DNA of 64,000 nt from Cloacibacillus porcorum (GTDB lineage Bacteria > Synergistota > Synergistia > Synergistales > Synergistaceae), in assembly GCF_001701045.1 (NCBI RefSeq), contig NZ_CP016757.1, positions 823,501-887,500 on the forward strand, written 5' to 3'. The position numbers were made by a program, and so were the translations under genes. Below the pieces are notes generated by a model. That model was not told where the DNA came from and ran no database searches. It saw only the letters and a program-made list of their open reading frames with translations. This document shows, piece after piece, positions 36,695 to 45,546 of this stretch. Position 1 is the first letter of the stretch; every line of letters starts with the position of its first letter.

Positions 36695-38113
36695 ATGGGA
36701 TACGGCATTGTAACGGAGGAAATACTCACGGCGCTGGCTGATATAGTCGGTCCCACACATATATGGACGACGTACGAGAAGCGCGAGGCCTGTTCGCGCG
36801 ACGAGACCACGACGCTGCGCGCCGACGAACGCTACCTGCCGGAGGCCGTCGTCGCCCCTGCCTCGGCCCGTGAAGTATCCGAGATATTGAGGCTCGCCAA
36901 CAGCCATTTGATACCGGTCACGCCGCGCGGCGGCGGCACGGGGCTCTCCGGCGGGGCGCTCCCGGTATTGGGAGGCATCGTCATATCCGACGAAAGGCTC
37001 AACCGCATCATCGAGATAGACGCGGAAAACCTCGTCGTCGTCACGGAGCCCGGCGTCATTACGAGCGAGATAAACGCCGCCGCCGCCGAAAAGGGGCTCG
37101 CCTACACGGGATATCCGATGAGCGTCCTCTCCTGTCACATCGGTGGCAACATCGCGGAGAACGCCGGCGGCGGCAACGCCGTCAAATACGGCGTCACGAT
37201 GCGCTACGTGCTGGGGCTGGAGGTTGTGCTGCCGACGGGGGAGATACTGACGCTCGGCGGCAAGCTGATGAAGGACGTCTCCGGCTACAGCCTGAAGGAG
37301 CTCTTCGTCGGCTCCGAGGGCACGCTCGGCTATGTGACGAAAATCATCCTCCGCCTCCAGCCGCTGATGAAAAACCGCGCCGCGCTGCTGGCCCTCTTCG
37401 CCGATACCGAGACGGCGATCAGGGCGGTGCCTAAGATGATGGCGCACGGCGGCATCGTTCCCTCGTCGATCGAATATATAGACGCCTACTGCTACCGCAA
37501 GGCCTGCGGTTTTCTCAACGAGGAGCTGCCGATGGAGGGCGTCGAGGCGGTGCTGCTCGTCGAGGTGGACGGCAGCAACCAGGAGTCGCTAGATATGGAT
37601 ATTGAGCGCGCTGGGGAGATCCTCTCGGCGGAGGGGGCGGCGGAGATCTACGTCGCCGATACGCGCTCCACGCGCGAGCGCATCTGGTCCGTACGCCGTA
37701 ATATTGACGAGGCGCTGCGCCTGACGGACCCGGTGCAGGCGGACGAGGACATCGTCGTGCCGATCGCGAAGATCCCCGAGGCCGCGCGCGGCCTGCGTGA
37801 GATAGAGAAAAAATACGGTGTGCCGATCGCGAACTTCGGCCACGCTGGGGACGGCAACCTCCATCCGACGATATTGAAGCCCGCGGAGATGACGCTGGAA
37901 GAATGGGTGCGTGTCGAAACGGAGATAGAATGGGATATATTCCGCCTCACCGACTCGCTCGGCGGCGTCATCAGCGGCGAACACGGCATCGGCAGCAAGC
38001 GTAAACGCTACTTCGCGGAGCTCTGCCCGCCGCAGAACCTCGCGCTGATGAAAAAGATAAAGCTCACGCTCGATCCCAACAATATAATGAACCCCGGTAA
38101 AATTTTCGACTGA
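36695..38113 (+). CDS. FAD-binding 2-hydroxyacid oxidase (GlcD/D-lactate dehydrogenase type)
   Basis: 472 residues from ATG 36695 (GGGAGG 9 bases upstream; the ATG at 36659 is unsupported). PCMH-type FAD domain with TPRGGGTGLSGGALP, SCHIGGNIAENAGGGNAVKYG and LFVGSEGTLG, then the FAD-oxidase C-terminal domain ending NFGHAGDGNLHP and GEHGIGSKRKR. Oxidises a 2-hydroxy acid such as glycolate or D-lactate to the 2-oxo acid. Followed by a YjiH-family carrier that may bring in the substrate. Confidence 0.92.
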   Translation: MGYGIVTEEILTALADIVGPTHIWTTYEKREACSRDETTTLRADERYLPEAVVAPASAREVSEILRLANSHLIPVTPRGGGTGLSGGALPVLGGIVISDERLNRIIEIDAENLVVVTEPGVITSEINAAAAEKGLAYTGYPMSVLSCHIGGNIAENAGGGNAVKYGVTMRYVLGLEVVLPTGEILTLGGKLMKDVSGYSLKELFVGSEGTLGYVTKIILRLQPLMKNRAALLALFADTETAIRAVPKMMAHGGIVPSSIEYIDAYCYRKACGFLNEELPMEGVEAVLLVEVDGSNQESLDMDIERAGEILSAEGAAEIYVADTRSTRERIWSVRRNIDEALRLTDPVQADEDIVVPIAKIPEAARGLREIEKKYGVPIANFGHAGDGNLHPTILKPAEMTLEEWVRVETEIEWDIFRLTDSLGGVISGEHGIGSKRKRYFAELCPPQNLALMKKIKLTLDPNNIMNPGKIFD

Positions 38114-38214
38114 CGAAAGCCGGTTGAGGCGGCGCGCCGCGGAAAGGAGGCGTTTACGGCGGCCCGCGCTGTGAGAACTTATACTTAAATATACTTAGAA
38201 AGGGAGCATTGAAA

Positions 38215-39567
38215 ATGGCGGAAAAACATAGTTACACCTCTGCGCAGATCATGCATTTTTTGATTCCATCGCTTATCGGCGCCATAGTCTTTCTTTTGCC
38301 CATTCCCATGAAGGGCAGCCTCAATACCATCCTTGGCATTGCGATCGATTGGGGGAAGGCGGTCCTGAAACCATGGCTGCCTGGTACGGCGATGACGCTC
38401 GTCGTGATCGCGGCGCTGGCCTCTCTGTGGGCCACGCTCTGCAAGCCTGCGAAGATCGAAAAGGACCCCTTCTGGGGAGGGCTGCTGATTGTCAAACCCT
38501 TCTGGCTCGTCTCGCGCCTGCTCGGCGCGGCGCTCTACATCGTGATCTTCTTTAAGATCGGCCCCGAAGTGATATGGAACATGGATAACGGCGGCACGCC
38601 GGCGATAGTCCTCGCCCCCGCGCTGCTCATCATCTTTATCGTCCTCGCTGGCGTCGTGCCGCTGCTGACGGACTACGGCCTTATGGAATATGTCGGCACC
38701 TACGCGCGTCCGGTCATGGGGCCGATGTTCAAACTCCCGGGCCGCTCCGCCGTCGACTGCCTCGCCTCCTGGGTCGGAAGCTGCTCGGTCGCCGTCGTCA
38801 TCACGACCAAAGTCCACGACCAGGGTTACTATTCTGACCGCGAAGCCTCGATCATCACGACGGCCTTCTCCGTCATCAGCATCGCCTATATCTACGTCAT
38901 GGCTGACTTTGTCGGCCTGCCGAACATGTATTTCCAGATAATGGCGGCGGTCTACGCGGTGACCTTCATCCTCGCGCTCATCATGCCGCGCATCTGGCCG
39001 CTCTCCTCAATGCCCGATACCTTCTCCGGCAAGGCCGGCAAGCAGCGTGTCGGCGACGATATCCCGCAGGGATACTCGCTCGGAGACTGGGCGCTCAAAC
39101 TTGCCGTCGAGCGCTCGGCGAAGCAGACCGCGGCGATGACGGTGGATTCCGGTGTTAAGACTTTCATCTCGCTCGTCGTCAGTACGATGCCGCTCGTCGT
39201 CGCCTGGGGAACGATCGTCCTCATCATCGCGAACAACACCCCGGTATTCCAGGTGCTCTCCGCGCCCTTCGCCTGGTGCCTCCAGCTCATGAGGATACCG
39301 GAGGCTAAGGAGGTCGCCCCGGCCTTCCTGCTCGCCTACGCCGACCAGTTCCTCGCCGCCGTCGTTGGCTCAGGCCGCACGGCCGTCGCCGCGAAGTTTA
39401 TGTGCGCCTGTATCTCCGGCACCGGCCTCATCTACATGACCGAGGTCGGCGTCCTCATTCTCCAGTCGTCGATACCGCTTGGCTTCTGGAAGCTGACGGG
39501 CATCTACTTTATCAGGGCGGTGCTCAGCATCTTCCTGCTCGCGCCCTTCGCCTGGCTCTTCTGTTAG
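38215..39567 (+). CDS. YjiH-family membrane protein (second copy)
   Basis: 450 residues. Gate-type segments VGSCSVAVVITTKVHDQGYYSDREASIITT match the corresponding part of the protein at 9209, but the overall similarity is distant. About nine membrane segments. ATG 38215 with GGGAG 8 bases upstream; TTG 38209 is nested in the spacer. Likely co-transcribed with the hydroxyacid oxidase 101 bp upstream, suggesting transport of its substrate or product. Confidence 0.8.
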   Translation: MAEKHSYTSAQIMHFLIPSLIGAIVFLLPIPMKGSLNTILGIAIDWGKAVLKPWLPGTAMTLVVIAALASLWATLCKPAKIEKDPFWGGLLIVKPFWLVSRLLGAALYIVIFFKIGPEVIWNMDNGGTPAIVLAPALLIIFIVLAGVVPLLTDYGLMEYVGTYARPVMGPMFKLPGRSAVDCLASWVGSCSVAVVITTKVHDQGYYSDREASIITTAFSVISIAYIYVMADFVGLPNMYFQIMAAVYAVTFILALIMPRIWPLSSMPDTFSGKAGKQRVGDDIPQGYSLGDWALKLAVERSAKQTAAMTVDSGVKTFISLVVSTMPLVVAWGTIVLIIANNTPVFQVLSAPFAWCLQLMRIPEAKEVAPAFLLAYADQFLAAVVGSGRTAVAAKFMCACISGTGLIYMTEVGVLILQSSIPLGFWKLTGIYFIRAVLSIFLLAPFAWLFC

Positions 39568-39606
39568 CATTGGCCGAAGATTAGGCAAATAAAAAACGAA
39601 TGCAGC

Positions 39607-39646
39607 AAAAAATAAGAGGCGGCTTTTTGCCGTCTCTTATTTTTTG
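39607..39646 (+). terminator. Terminator after YjiH-family gene
   Basis: AAAAAATAAGAGGCGGC folds back on GCCGTCTCTTATTTTTT with a TTTTT loop; A- and T-flanked, so it may also work for the convergent symporter gene. Confidence 0.88.
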
Positions 39647-39744
39647 CGTGTTGTGCCGCCGCTGTCCGATGCATACATGAATCATGCGGGAACAAGAAGA
39701 TGAGCAGGAGATACCATCTCTCTCGCTCATCTTTTCCATTGTCC

Positions 39745-41115
39745 TTATTTTACAGATCTTAGACGTCCGTCTCTCTCGAATTCGCTGAGGTGCTTTGATA
39801 CTATCGAGCCCAATCCGAGCAGCGCGATGAGGTTCGGGAAGACCATGATCCCGTTGAAAAAGTCCGCAAGCTGCCAGGCGAGATCGAGCTGGAGCACCGC
39901 GCCGATCACGAGGAAGGCCATTACTACGATGCGGTAGGGCAGAAGCGCCTTCTCCCCGAAGAGGAAGATGATGTTCTGTTCGCCGTAGAAGTACCAGCCG
40001 ATAACGGTCGAGAAGGCAAAGAAGAAGAGACAGAGAGCTACGAATGGTACTCCGTACTGTCCGAGGCCGAGGCCGAGGCTGAAGGCCTTCTGTGTAAGCG
40101 CGATGCCGCTCGTATGTCCGTCGACCGCTCCCGTGACGAAGATGACGAAGGCAGTCATGTTGAGGACGCAGAAGGTATCGATGAATACGCTGATGATAGC
40201 CGCGTATCCCTGCTCGCAGGGGTGATTGACCTTGGCCACTGCATGCGCGTGGGGCGTGGAGCCCATGCCTGCCTCATTGGAAAAGAGCCCGCGCGCCACG
40301 CCGTAACGTACGGCCTGCTTGATAGAGACGCCGATGAGGCCTCCGGTCGCCGCTGCGGGGTTGAAGGCGCCCTTGAATATCATCCAGAGGGAGTGGGGGA
40401 TCTCCGTGAAGTTCATCACGAGAATGGCCGCGCCGCCGATGAGGTAAAGCGCCGCCATCAGCGGGACGAGCTTTTCCGTGATGGCGGCGATACGTCCGAT
40501 GCCGCCAAAGAATACATAACCGCCCACCGCGGCGAGGACGATGCCGACATAAAGCTTATTCCAGCCGAAGGCGACGCTGCAGGCGTCCGCTATCGAGTTT
40601 GTCTGCACCGCGTTGCCGATGAAACCCAAAGCGATGATGAGCGACACGGAGAAGAAGACCGCAAGCGGTTTGCAGTGCAGTCCGTTCGTTATATAGAAGG
40701 CTGGGCCGCCGACCACTCTGCCGTCCGCCTCCTTATATTTGAAGACCTGCGCCAGGGTCGCCTCGGCGAAGATCGTCGCCATGCCCAGAAAGGCGGCGAC
40801 CCACATCCAAAAGATCGCTCCCGGTCCGCCCATAGCGATGGCGGTGGCCGCGCCCGCGAGATTTCCTGTTCCTACCTGCCCGGCGATCGCCGTGGCGAGA
40901 GCCTGGAAGGAGCTCATGCCGCCCTTGTCTGCCCGTTTGCCGAAGAGGTTGATACCGCCGAAGACCTCCTTGAACGCCTCCGGGAACTTCCGAATCTGTA
41001 CGAATCTGAGCCTGATAGTGAAATAAAGTCCCGTCCCGCAAAGAAGCGGAATGAGACACCACAAGCCCCAGATAAAGCTGTTAACGTCGGTTACCAGTTG
41101 CGTGAGCTGTTCCAT
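39745..41115 (-). CDS. Sodium:alanine/glycine symporter (AGCS family)
   Basis: 456 residues, about 10-11 membrane segments. GTGNLAGAATAIAMGGPGAIFWMW and NEAGMGSTPHAHA are the AGCS signatures. Imports alanine or glycine with Na+. ATG 41115 is chosen because GGAGGA lies directly upstream; ATG 41145 is not supported. Confidence 0.93.
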   Translation of the reverse strand: MEQLTQLVTDVNSFIWGLWCLIPLLCGTGLYFTIRLRFVQIRKFPEAFKEVFGGINLFGKRADKGGMSSFQALATAIAGQVGTGNLAGAATAIAMGGPGAIFWMWVAAFLGMATIFAEATLAQVFKYKEADGRVVGGPAFYITNGLHCKPLAVFFSVSLIIALGFIGNAVQTNSIADACSVAFGWNKLYVGIVLAAVGGYVFFGGIGRIAAITEKLVPLMAALYLIGGAAILVMNFTEIPHSLWMIFKGAFNPAAATGGLIGVSIKQAVRYGVARGLFSNEAGMGSTPHAHAVAKVNHPCEQGYAAIISVFIDTFCVLNMTAFVIFVTGAVDGHTSGIALTQKAFSLGLGLGQYGVPFVALCLFFFAFSTVIGWYFYGEQNIIFLFGEKALLPYRIVVMAFLVIGAVLQLDLAWQLADFFNGIMVFPNLIALLGLGSIVSKHLSEFERDGRLRSVK

Positions 41116-41482
41116 GAAAGCTCCTCCTCTGTTTTTTGCCGCCATTACTGCTATAGACCGGAGACGGCGAGATAGTGAATATTATCTCTATTATTATCTT
41201 TAATTTAGGGAAATTAATAGTAAAACGGAGGAGAAAAGAACAAGCATAAAGACATTGACGAAATCAAAGCGCTTAAAGTAAGATAAAATCAATAATTGTC
41301 ACGTATAAAGCAATAAAGATAGAAATAATAGATAAATACGATGAGCGGCGTTTCTTGTTCCGGAAAAACAGGTGTGAGATAGATGTCGTTAATGTAACGG
41401 CGGTGCCTGACGCAAAAGCGGCGGCCAGCGCCGCCGCTTCGGTACTTTATAGGCGCAGGAGGACCACCTTCGCCCTATTGAA
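41116..41482. other. Intergenic region upstream of the AGCS gene
   Basis: AT-rich DNA that should hold the symporter promoter. No glycine-riboswitch-like structure was seen. The GNAT-pair terminator lies at 41410-41439. Confidence 0.4.
41410..41439 (-). terminator. Terminator of the GNAT pair
   Basis: AAGCGGCGGC (41416-41425) pairs perfectly with GCCGCCGCTT (41430-41439); on the minus strand TTTT follows. Confidence 0.8.
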
Positions 41483-41983
41483 CTATTTCGCGTTGCGGCA
41501 GTGTGCCATGAGGTAGGCGTCGACGAAATGTCCGTCGGGATTGCGCATCCAGTCCTTAGCGATCCCCTCGACCTTGAAGCCGGCGGCCTTGCAGAGCTTC
41601 AGCGCGCCCACGTTGTCGGTCGGTATCTCCACCTCGACGCGTTCCATCATCAGCTCGTTGTCGGCGAGTTCCAGCGCCGTCTCCATCAGCGCCTTTCCCA
41701 GCCCTTGTCCCTGCCATTTCTGATCGACGATGATCCTAAGCGTCGCCATCCGGCGCAGGAATATCTGGTGATTGACCTTCAGCAGCACCGCGGCGCACAG
41801 CTCCTGCGGCTCCGTCTCCGTCTCAAGCACAAGCATGTGGTCGAACTGTGTGAGCTCCGCTATCAACTGTTCCGCGTTTTTCTGGTTCCCGTCGAAGAAG
41901 CTGGAGAATCTTTCCTTCGTCAGCTTGGCGTTTATATTGTCGATGCTCTCGGCATCTTTCGGCGTTACGGGCCTTATCCTCAT
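41483..41983 (-). CDS. GNAT-family N-acetyltransferase
   Basis: 166 residues. Starts MRIRPVTPKDAESIDNINAK, with acetyl-CoA motif DQKWQGQGLGKALMETAL and the C-terminal NVGALKLCKAAGFKVEG. The second of two tandem paralogues; its ATG overlaps the upstream gene's stop by four bases. The substrate is unknown. Confidence 0.88.
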   Translation of the reverse strand: MRIRPVTPKDAESIDNINAKLTKERFSSFFDGNQKNAEQLIAELTQFDHMLVLETETEPQELCAAVLLKVNHQIFLRRMATLRIIVDQKWQGQGLGKALMETALELADNELMMERVEVEIPTDNVGALKLCKAAGFKVEGIAKDWMRNPDGHFVDAYLMAHCRNAK

Positions 41984-42480
41984 ATCTCGGCACCCTCTCC
42001 GCGAAGTCTTCCCATCAGGTATTCGTTAACGAACGTACCCTTCACGACGGCGGCGTGTTTCCTCGTCGCCTCCACCATAAATCCGAGGCTTTTATATAGC
42101 TTGATCGCCCTCTCATTGTCCGTGAGCACGAGCAGCTCCAGACGGTGGAACATCAGCTCATTGTCGGCTCGGTCCACCAGATGTTTCAAAAGTTTGTGCC
42201 CGATCCCCATCTGCTGAAAGTCGGCGTTTACCATCACCGCGATAAAGGCGCTGTGCGCGCGGCAAGGCTCCCGATTCGCGATCATCACCGAGAAGCCGAC
42301 GACCTCGCCGTTTTCCACCGCGACGAAGCCCCTGTCCCTCTCGGCGAGTGAATTTAAAAATTCTGCCGTGGCGTTGATTCTTTCGCTGGAAAGGGCGAGT
42401 ACTCCCTCCCGCACTCCGTTCTGTATCCTAATGGCGGCTATTGCCTCTGCGTCCTCAGGCATTACAGCTCTTATTTCCAA
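41980..42480 (-). CDS. GNAT-family N-acetyltransferase (tandem paralogue)
   Basis: Starting at TTG 42480 gives 166 residues, the same length as the downstream paralogue, beginning LEIRAVMPEDAEAIAAIR (compare MRIRPVTPKDAESIDNIN). GGGAGG sits 9 bases before this TTG, whereas the ATG at 42501 lies upstream of that site. Acetyl-CoA motif NADFQQMGIGHKLLKHLV. Tandem duplication is evident. Confidence 0.85.
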   Translation of the reverse strand: MEIRAVMPEDAEAIAAIRIQNGVREGVLALSSERINATAEFLNSLAERDRGFVAVENGEVVGFSVMIANREPCRAHSAFIAVMVNADFQQMGIGHKLLKHLVDRADNELMFHRLELLVLTDNERAIKLYKSLGFMVEATRKHAAVVKGTFVNEYLMGRLRGEGAEI

Positions 42481-42617
42481 AATGCCGGACCTCCCGAACA
42501 TCTATGATGGATTCTATTGTACTCTAATCATACACCAATCGCAAAAAGAAAAAATCATATAAACTTTTATCATCGCTGTGATATCATCTTTCACGGAGGG
42601 AGTGTGACGGTTAATAG

Positions 42618-44297
42618 ATGAAATATAAAAGCACTCAACAGTTGGAAGACGTAAACTTTAAAGAGGCGCGGGCGCTGTATAAATCAATGGGATGTTCTGA
42701 AGCCGACCTCAGGGGGCCGGTCATCGGCATCGCAAATTCCTGGAACGAGCTGGTTACGGGACATTTTAACCTGCGGCAGGCGGCCGAATTTGTCAAAAAG
42801 GGCATCTACCGCGCCGGCGGCACGGCGGTGGAGTTTGGGATGATCGGCGCCTGTGACGGCCTCGCGAGCGGACACGGAGGCATGAAATACATCCTGCCCT
42901 CGCGCGAGCTGATCGCGAACAGCCTGGAGAGCATGGCGCGGGCCCACAACCTCGACGGCCTTGTGATGCTTGGCTCCTGCGATAAGATCGTTCCGGGAAT
43001 GCTGATGGGCGCGGCGCGCCTCGACATCCCCGCGATCATGGCCGTCGGCGGGCCGATGCTCGGCGGCATTGAGTTCGACGGCAGAAAGAGCGACTCGACC
43101 TCGCTCTCCGAGGCGGTAGGCATGTTCGAGGCCGGAAAGATCGGCGCGGCGGAGCTAGACAGGCTGGAGGATACCTCCTGCCCAAGCTGCGGCTCCTGCT
43201 CCTTCTTCGGCACCGCGAACTCCATGGGCGCCCTCTCGGAGGCGATGGGCATGTCGCTGCCGGGTTCGGCGCTGATTCCCGCCGTATACGCCGAACGTCT
43301 CAGAAGCTCCGAAGAGGCTGGACGCCGGATCGTCGAGCTTGTAAACAAAAATATCACCGCGCGCCGCGTGATAACGGCGGAGTCGCTGGAAAACGCCGCC
43401 GTCGTGATGCTGGCCACGGGAGCCTCGACGAACTGCGTGATGCACCTCTGCGCGGTTGCCTACGAGGCGGGGCTCGACCCAAAAGAGATATTCGCGATGA
43501 TCGATTCCCTCAGCGAGAGGGTACCGCTTGTCGCAAAGGTCAACCCGGCGGCAAAATATGACATGGAGGCCTTCTACCGCGCGGGCGGCGTACCGCAGGT
43601 GATGCGGGAGGTGCGGGATATGCTGCACCTGGATGCGGTGACCGCGAGCGGCCTCACCGTCGGCGAGAATATCGACGGCTGCAAAAATCCCTACGGCACA
43701 GACCGTAACGTGATAAAAAGCGCGGCTGAGCCGTTCAGCCGGGAAAAGGGGCTCTGCCTGCTGCGCGGCAACCTCGCCCCCGACGGCGCGGTGGCGAAGC
43801 CTGCGGCGATGGACCCATCGATGTTCAAATTTACGGGCCCGGCGCGCGTCTTTGACTCCGAAGAGGCGGCGAACCGCGCGATCCTCGCGAAAGAGATAGA
43901 GCCAGGCAGCGTCGTCGTCGTACGCTATGAGGGACCCAAAGGGGGGCCGGGGATGCGCGAGATGTTCCACGCGATGAAATTCCTCTATGGAATGGGGCTC
44001 GCCAAAAGCGTCGCCCTCATCACGGACGGCCGCTTTTCGGGAACCAACAACGGCTGCTACGTCGGACACATCTCGCCGGAGGCCGCAGAGGGCGGCCCGC
44101 TTGCGGCGCTGCGCGACGGAGACCTGATAACTATCGACATCACGAAAAAAAATATCTCCGCGGCGCTCTCTGCGGAAGAGATGGAGGCGCGGCTCAAAGA
44201 CTGGCGCGCCCCGGCGCCTGATGCGCCGGACGGCTGGCTGCGCATATACGCAAAGCTTGCGGCCTCGGCCTCGGAGGGAGCCATGCTCAAAAGGTAA
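42618..44297 (+). CDS. ilvD: IlvD/Edd-family dehydratase, dihydroxy-acid dehydratase
   Basis: 559 residues. Fe-S cluster cysteines lie in LGSCDKIVPGMLMGA and SCPSCGSCSFFGTANSM; the C-terminal TDGRFSGTNNGCYVGHISPEA is the family end block. Converts 2,3-dihydroxy-isovalerate/-3-methylvalerate to 2-oxo acids in branched-chain amino-acid synthesis. No other ilv or leu gene is near, so a sugar-acid dehydratase role in the same family remains possible. Confidence 0.82.
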   Translation: MKYKSTQQLEDVNFKEARALYKSMGCSEADLRGPVIGIANSWNELVTGHFNLRQAAEFVKKGIYRAGGTAVEFGMIGACDGLASGHGGMKYILPSRELIANSLESMARAHNLDGLVMLGSCDKIVPGMLMGAARLDIPAIMAVGGPMLGGIEFDGRKSDSTSLSEAVGMFEAGKIGAAELDRLEDTSCPSCGSCSFFGTANSMGALSEAMGMSLPGSALIPAVYAERLRSSEEAGRRIVELVNKNITARRVITAESLENAAVVMLATGASTNCVMHLCAVAYEAGLDPKEIFAMIDSLSERVPLVAKVNPAAKYDMEAFYRAGGVPQVMREVRDMLHLDAVTASGLTVGENIDGCKNPYGTDRNVIKSAAEPFSREKGLCLLRGNLAPDGAVAKPAAMDPSMFKFTGPARVFDSEEAANRAILAKEIEPGSVVVVRYEGPKGGPGMREMFHAMKFLYGMGLAKSVALITDGRFSGTNNGCYVGHISPEAAEGGPLAALRDGDLITIDITKKNISAALSAEEMEARLKDWRAPAPDAPDGWLRIYAKLAASASEGAMLKR

Positions 44298-44317
44298 AGT
44301 TAAATTTTGTCATTTAT

Positions 44318-44348
44318 GATTAAAATGCGCATAATACGTATTTTAATC
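44318..44348. promoter_or_regulatory. Inverted repeat at the ferritin promoter
   Basis: GATTAAAATGCG (44318-44329) and CGTATTTTAATC (44337-44348) are inverted with one mismatch. It abuts the -35 box of the ferritin promoter, so it is either an operator (iron or redox control) or the ilvD terminator. Confidence 0.4.
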
Positions 44349-44376
44349 TTGACTTTAGCGCTAACTGCGATATTAT
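44349..44376 (+). promoter_or_regulatory. Ferritin promoter
   Basis: TTGACT (44349-44354), a 16-bp spacer and TATTAT (44371-44376), about 60 bases before the ATG. Confidence 0.55.
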
Positions 44377-44436
44377 ATTTATAATGATTTTGATTTAGAA
44401 GGCAAACTTTATAAAGACAGAAAGGTGCGATTTACA

Positions 44437-44928
44437 ATGATTATTGATGCGAAAATGGAAAAGGCGCTTAACGGACAGATCCGCGCGGAGCTTGAATCGG
44501 CTTACCTATATCTCTCAATGGCCTCCTGGTTCGACGCCAACGACCTCCCCGGCTGCGCCCATTGGATGAAGAAGCAGGCCGCCGAAGAACAGGAACACGC
44601 GATGAAGATCTATGAATATGTCGTTGCCCGCGGCGGACATGTCATCCTGGAGGCGATCGCCGCCCCGCGTAACGAGTGGAAAAACGCGACCGAGATATTC
44701 CAGCAGACCCTCGAGCACGAACAGAAGGTGACGGCCCTTATCTATGAGCTCGTCGAAAAGGCGATGGAGATGAAAGATTACGCAACGCGCGGCATGCTCT
44801 CCTGGTTCGTCCAGGAGCAGGTCGAGGAAGAGGAGCACGCGATGGAGATCCTCGCGAAGTTCAAGAAGCTCGGCGAGATCCCCATATCGCTCGCGATGCT
44901 CGACAAAGAACTTGGCGACAGATCATAA
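44437..44928 (+). CDS. ftnA: Bacterial non-haem ferritin
   Basis: 163 residues; ATG 44437 after AAGGTG. Four-helix ferritin with ferroxidase-site residues E18, Y25, E51 and H54 (AAEEQEHAM) and later E in LEHEQK and the QEQVEEEEHAME segment. Stores iron as ferric mineral and removes Fe2+ under oxidative stress. Followed by a flavin reductase-like gene, together suggesting defence against oxygen exposure. Confidence 0.94.
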   Translation: MIIDAKMEKALNGQIRAELESAYLYLSMASWFDANDLPGCAHWMKKQAAEEQEHAMKIYEYVVARGGHVILEAIAAPRNEWKNATEIFQQTLEHEQKVTALIYELVEKAMEMKDYATRGMLSWFVQEQVEEEEHAMEILAKFKKLGEIPISLAMLDKELGDRS

Positions 44929-44947
44929 CTTTTGATATAAGATGAAG

Positions 44948-44980
44948 GTGCCGGGCTTCAAAAGGTCCGGCACGTTTTGT
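44948..44980 (+). terminator. Ferritin terminator
   Basis: GTGCCGG (44948) pairs with CCGGCAC (44967-44973), followed by GTTTTGT. Confidence 0.75.
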
Positions 44981-45017
44981 ATTGCCGGACAACGAAATAT
45001 ACTAAGGGGGTAATAAG

Positions 45018-45542
45018 ATGGGCAATATCGATATGAAGGCGCTCTTTTCACTGACCTATGGTATGTACATCGTCAGCACCGACCTTGAGGGAAAACTCAA
45101 CGGACAGATCGCCAACACCGTGATGCAGATAACGTCGGAGCCAATCTGCGTCGCCACCTGCCTCAACAAGGCCAACCTCACGACGGAAATGATCGCCAAG
45201 AGCGGCCGCTTCTCCGTCGCGGTCCTCGAACTTGAGGTGCCGATGACCTTTATCGGACAGTTTGGCTTCAAATCCGGACGTGACATCGATAAATTCGCGA
45301 ACGTAAAATACAGCCTCGCCGAGGCGGGAACGCCGCTCATTGAGGAGTGGAGCGTCGCGGCCTTTGACGCCAAAGTGTCAAAGACGGTGGAGATGCCGAG
45401 CCACATGCTCTTTATCGGAGAGGTACAGGAATCAGTCTGCTTCAAAGAGGCGCCGCTGCTTACCTACAGCGACTACCACAAGATCAAAAAGGGCAAATCC
45501 CCGAAGACGGCCCCGACCTTCGGCTTCAACGCTCTGAAATAA
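45018..45542 (+). CDS. Flavin reductase-like FMN-binding protein
   Basis: 174 residues of the flavin-reductase-like split-barrel fold: LTYGMYIVSTDLEGKLNGQIANTV at the start and a central FKSGRDIDKF. This is the domain seen in High-molecular-weight rubredoxin and NAD(P)H:flavin oxidoreductases; no rubredoxin part is present. Likely supplies reduced flavin or acts in oxygen/peroxide reduction next to ferritin. AAGGGGG precedes ATG. Confidence 0.85.
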   Translation: MGNIDMKALFSLTYGMYIVSTDLEGKLNGQIANTVMQITSEPICVATCLNKANLTTEMIAKSGRFSVAVLELEVPMTFIGQFGFKSGRDIDKFANVKYSLAEAGTPLIEEWSVAAFDAKVSKTVEMPSHMLFIGEVQESVCFKEAPLLTYSDYHKIKKGKSPKTAPTFGFNALK

Positions 45543-45546
45543 TGCC

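Noticed and set aside
41116-41482. Glycine riboswitch upstream of the AGCS symporter
   Set aside because: The characteristic tandem aptamer sequences are absent.
42618-44297. IlvD as part of a branched-chain amino-acid operon
   Set aside because: No ilvC, ilvB, ilvE or leu genes nearby; the neighbours are ferritin and GNATs.
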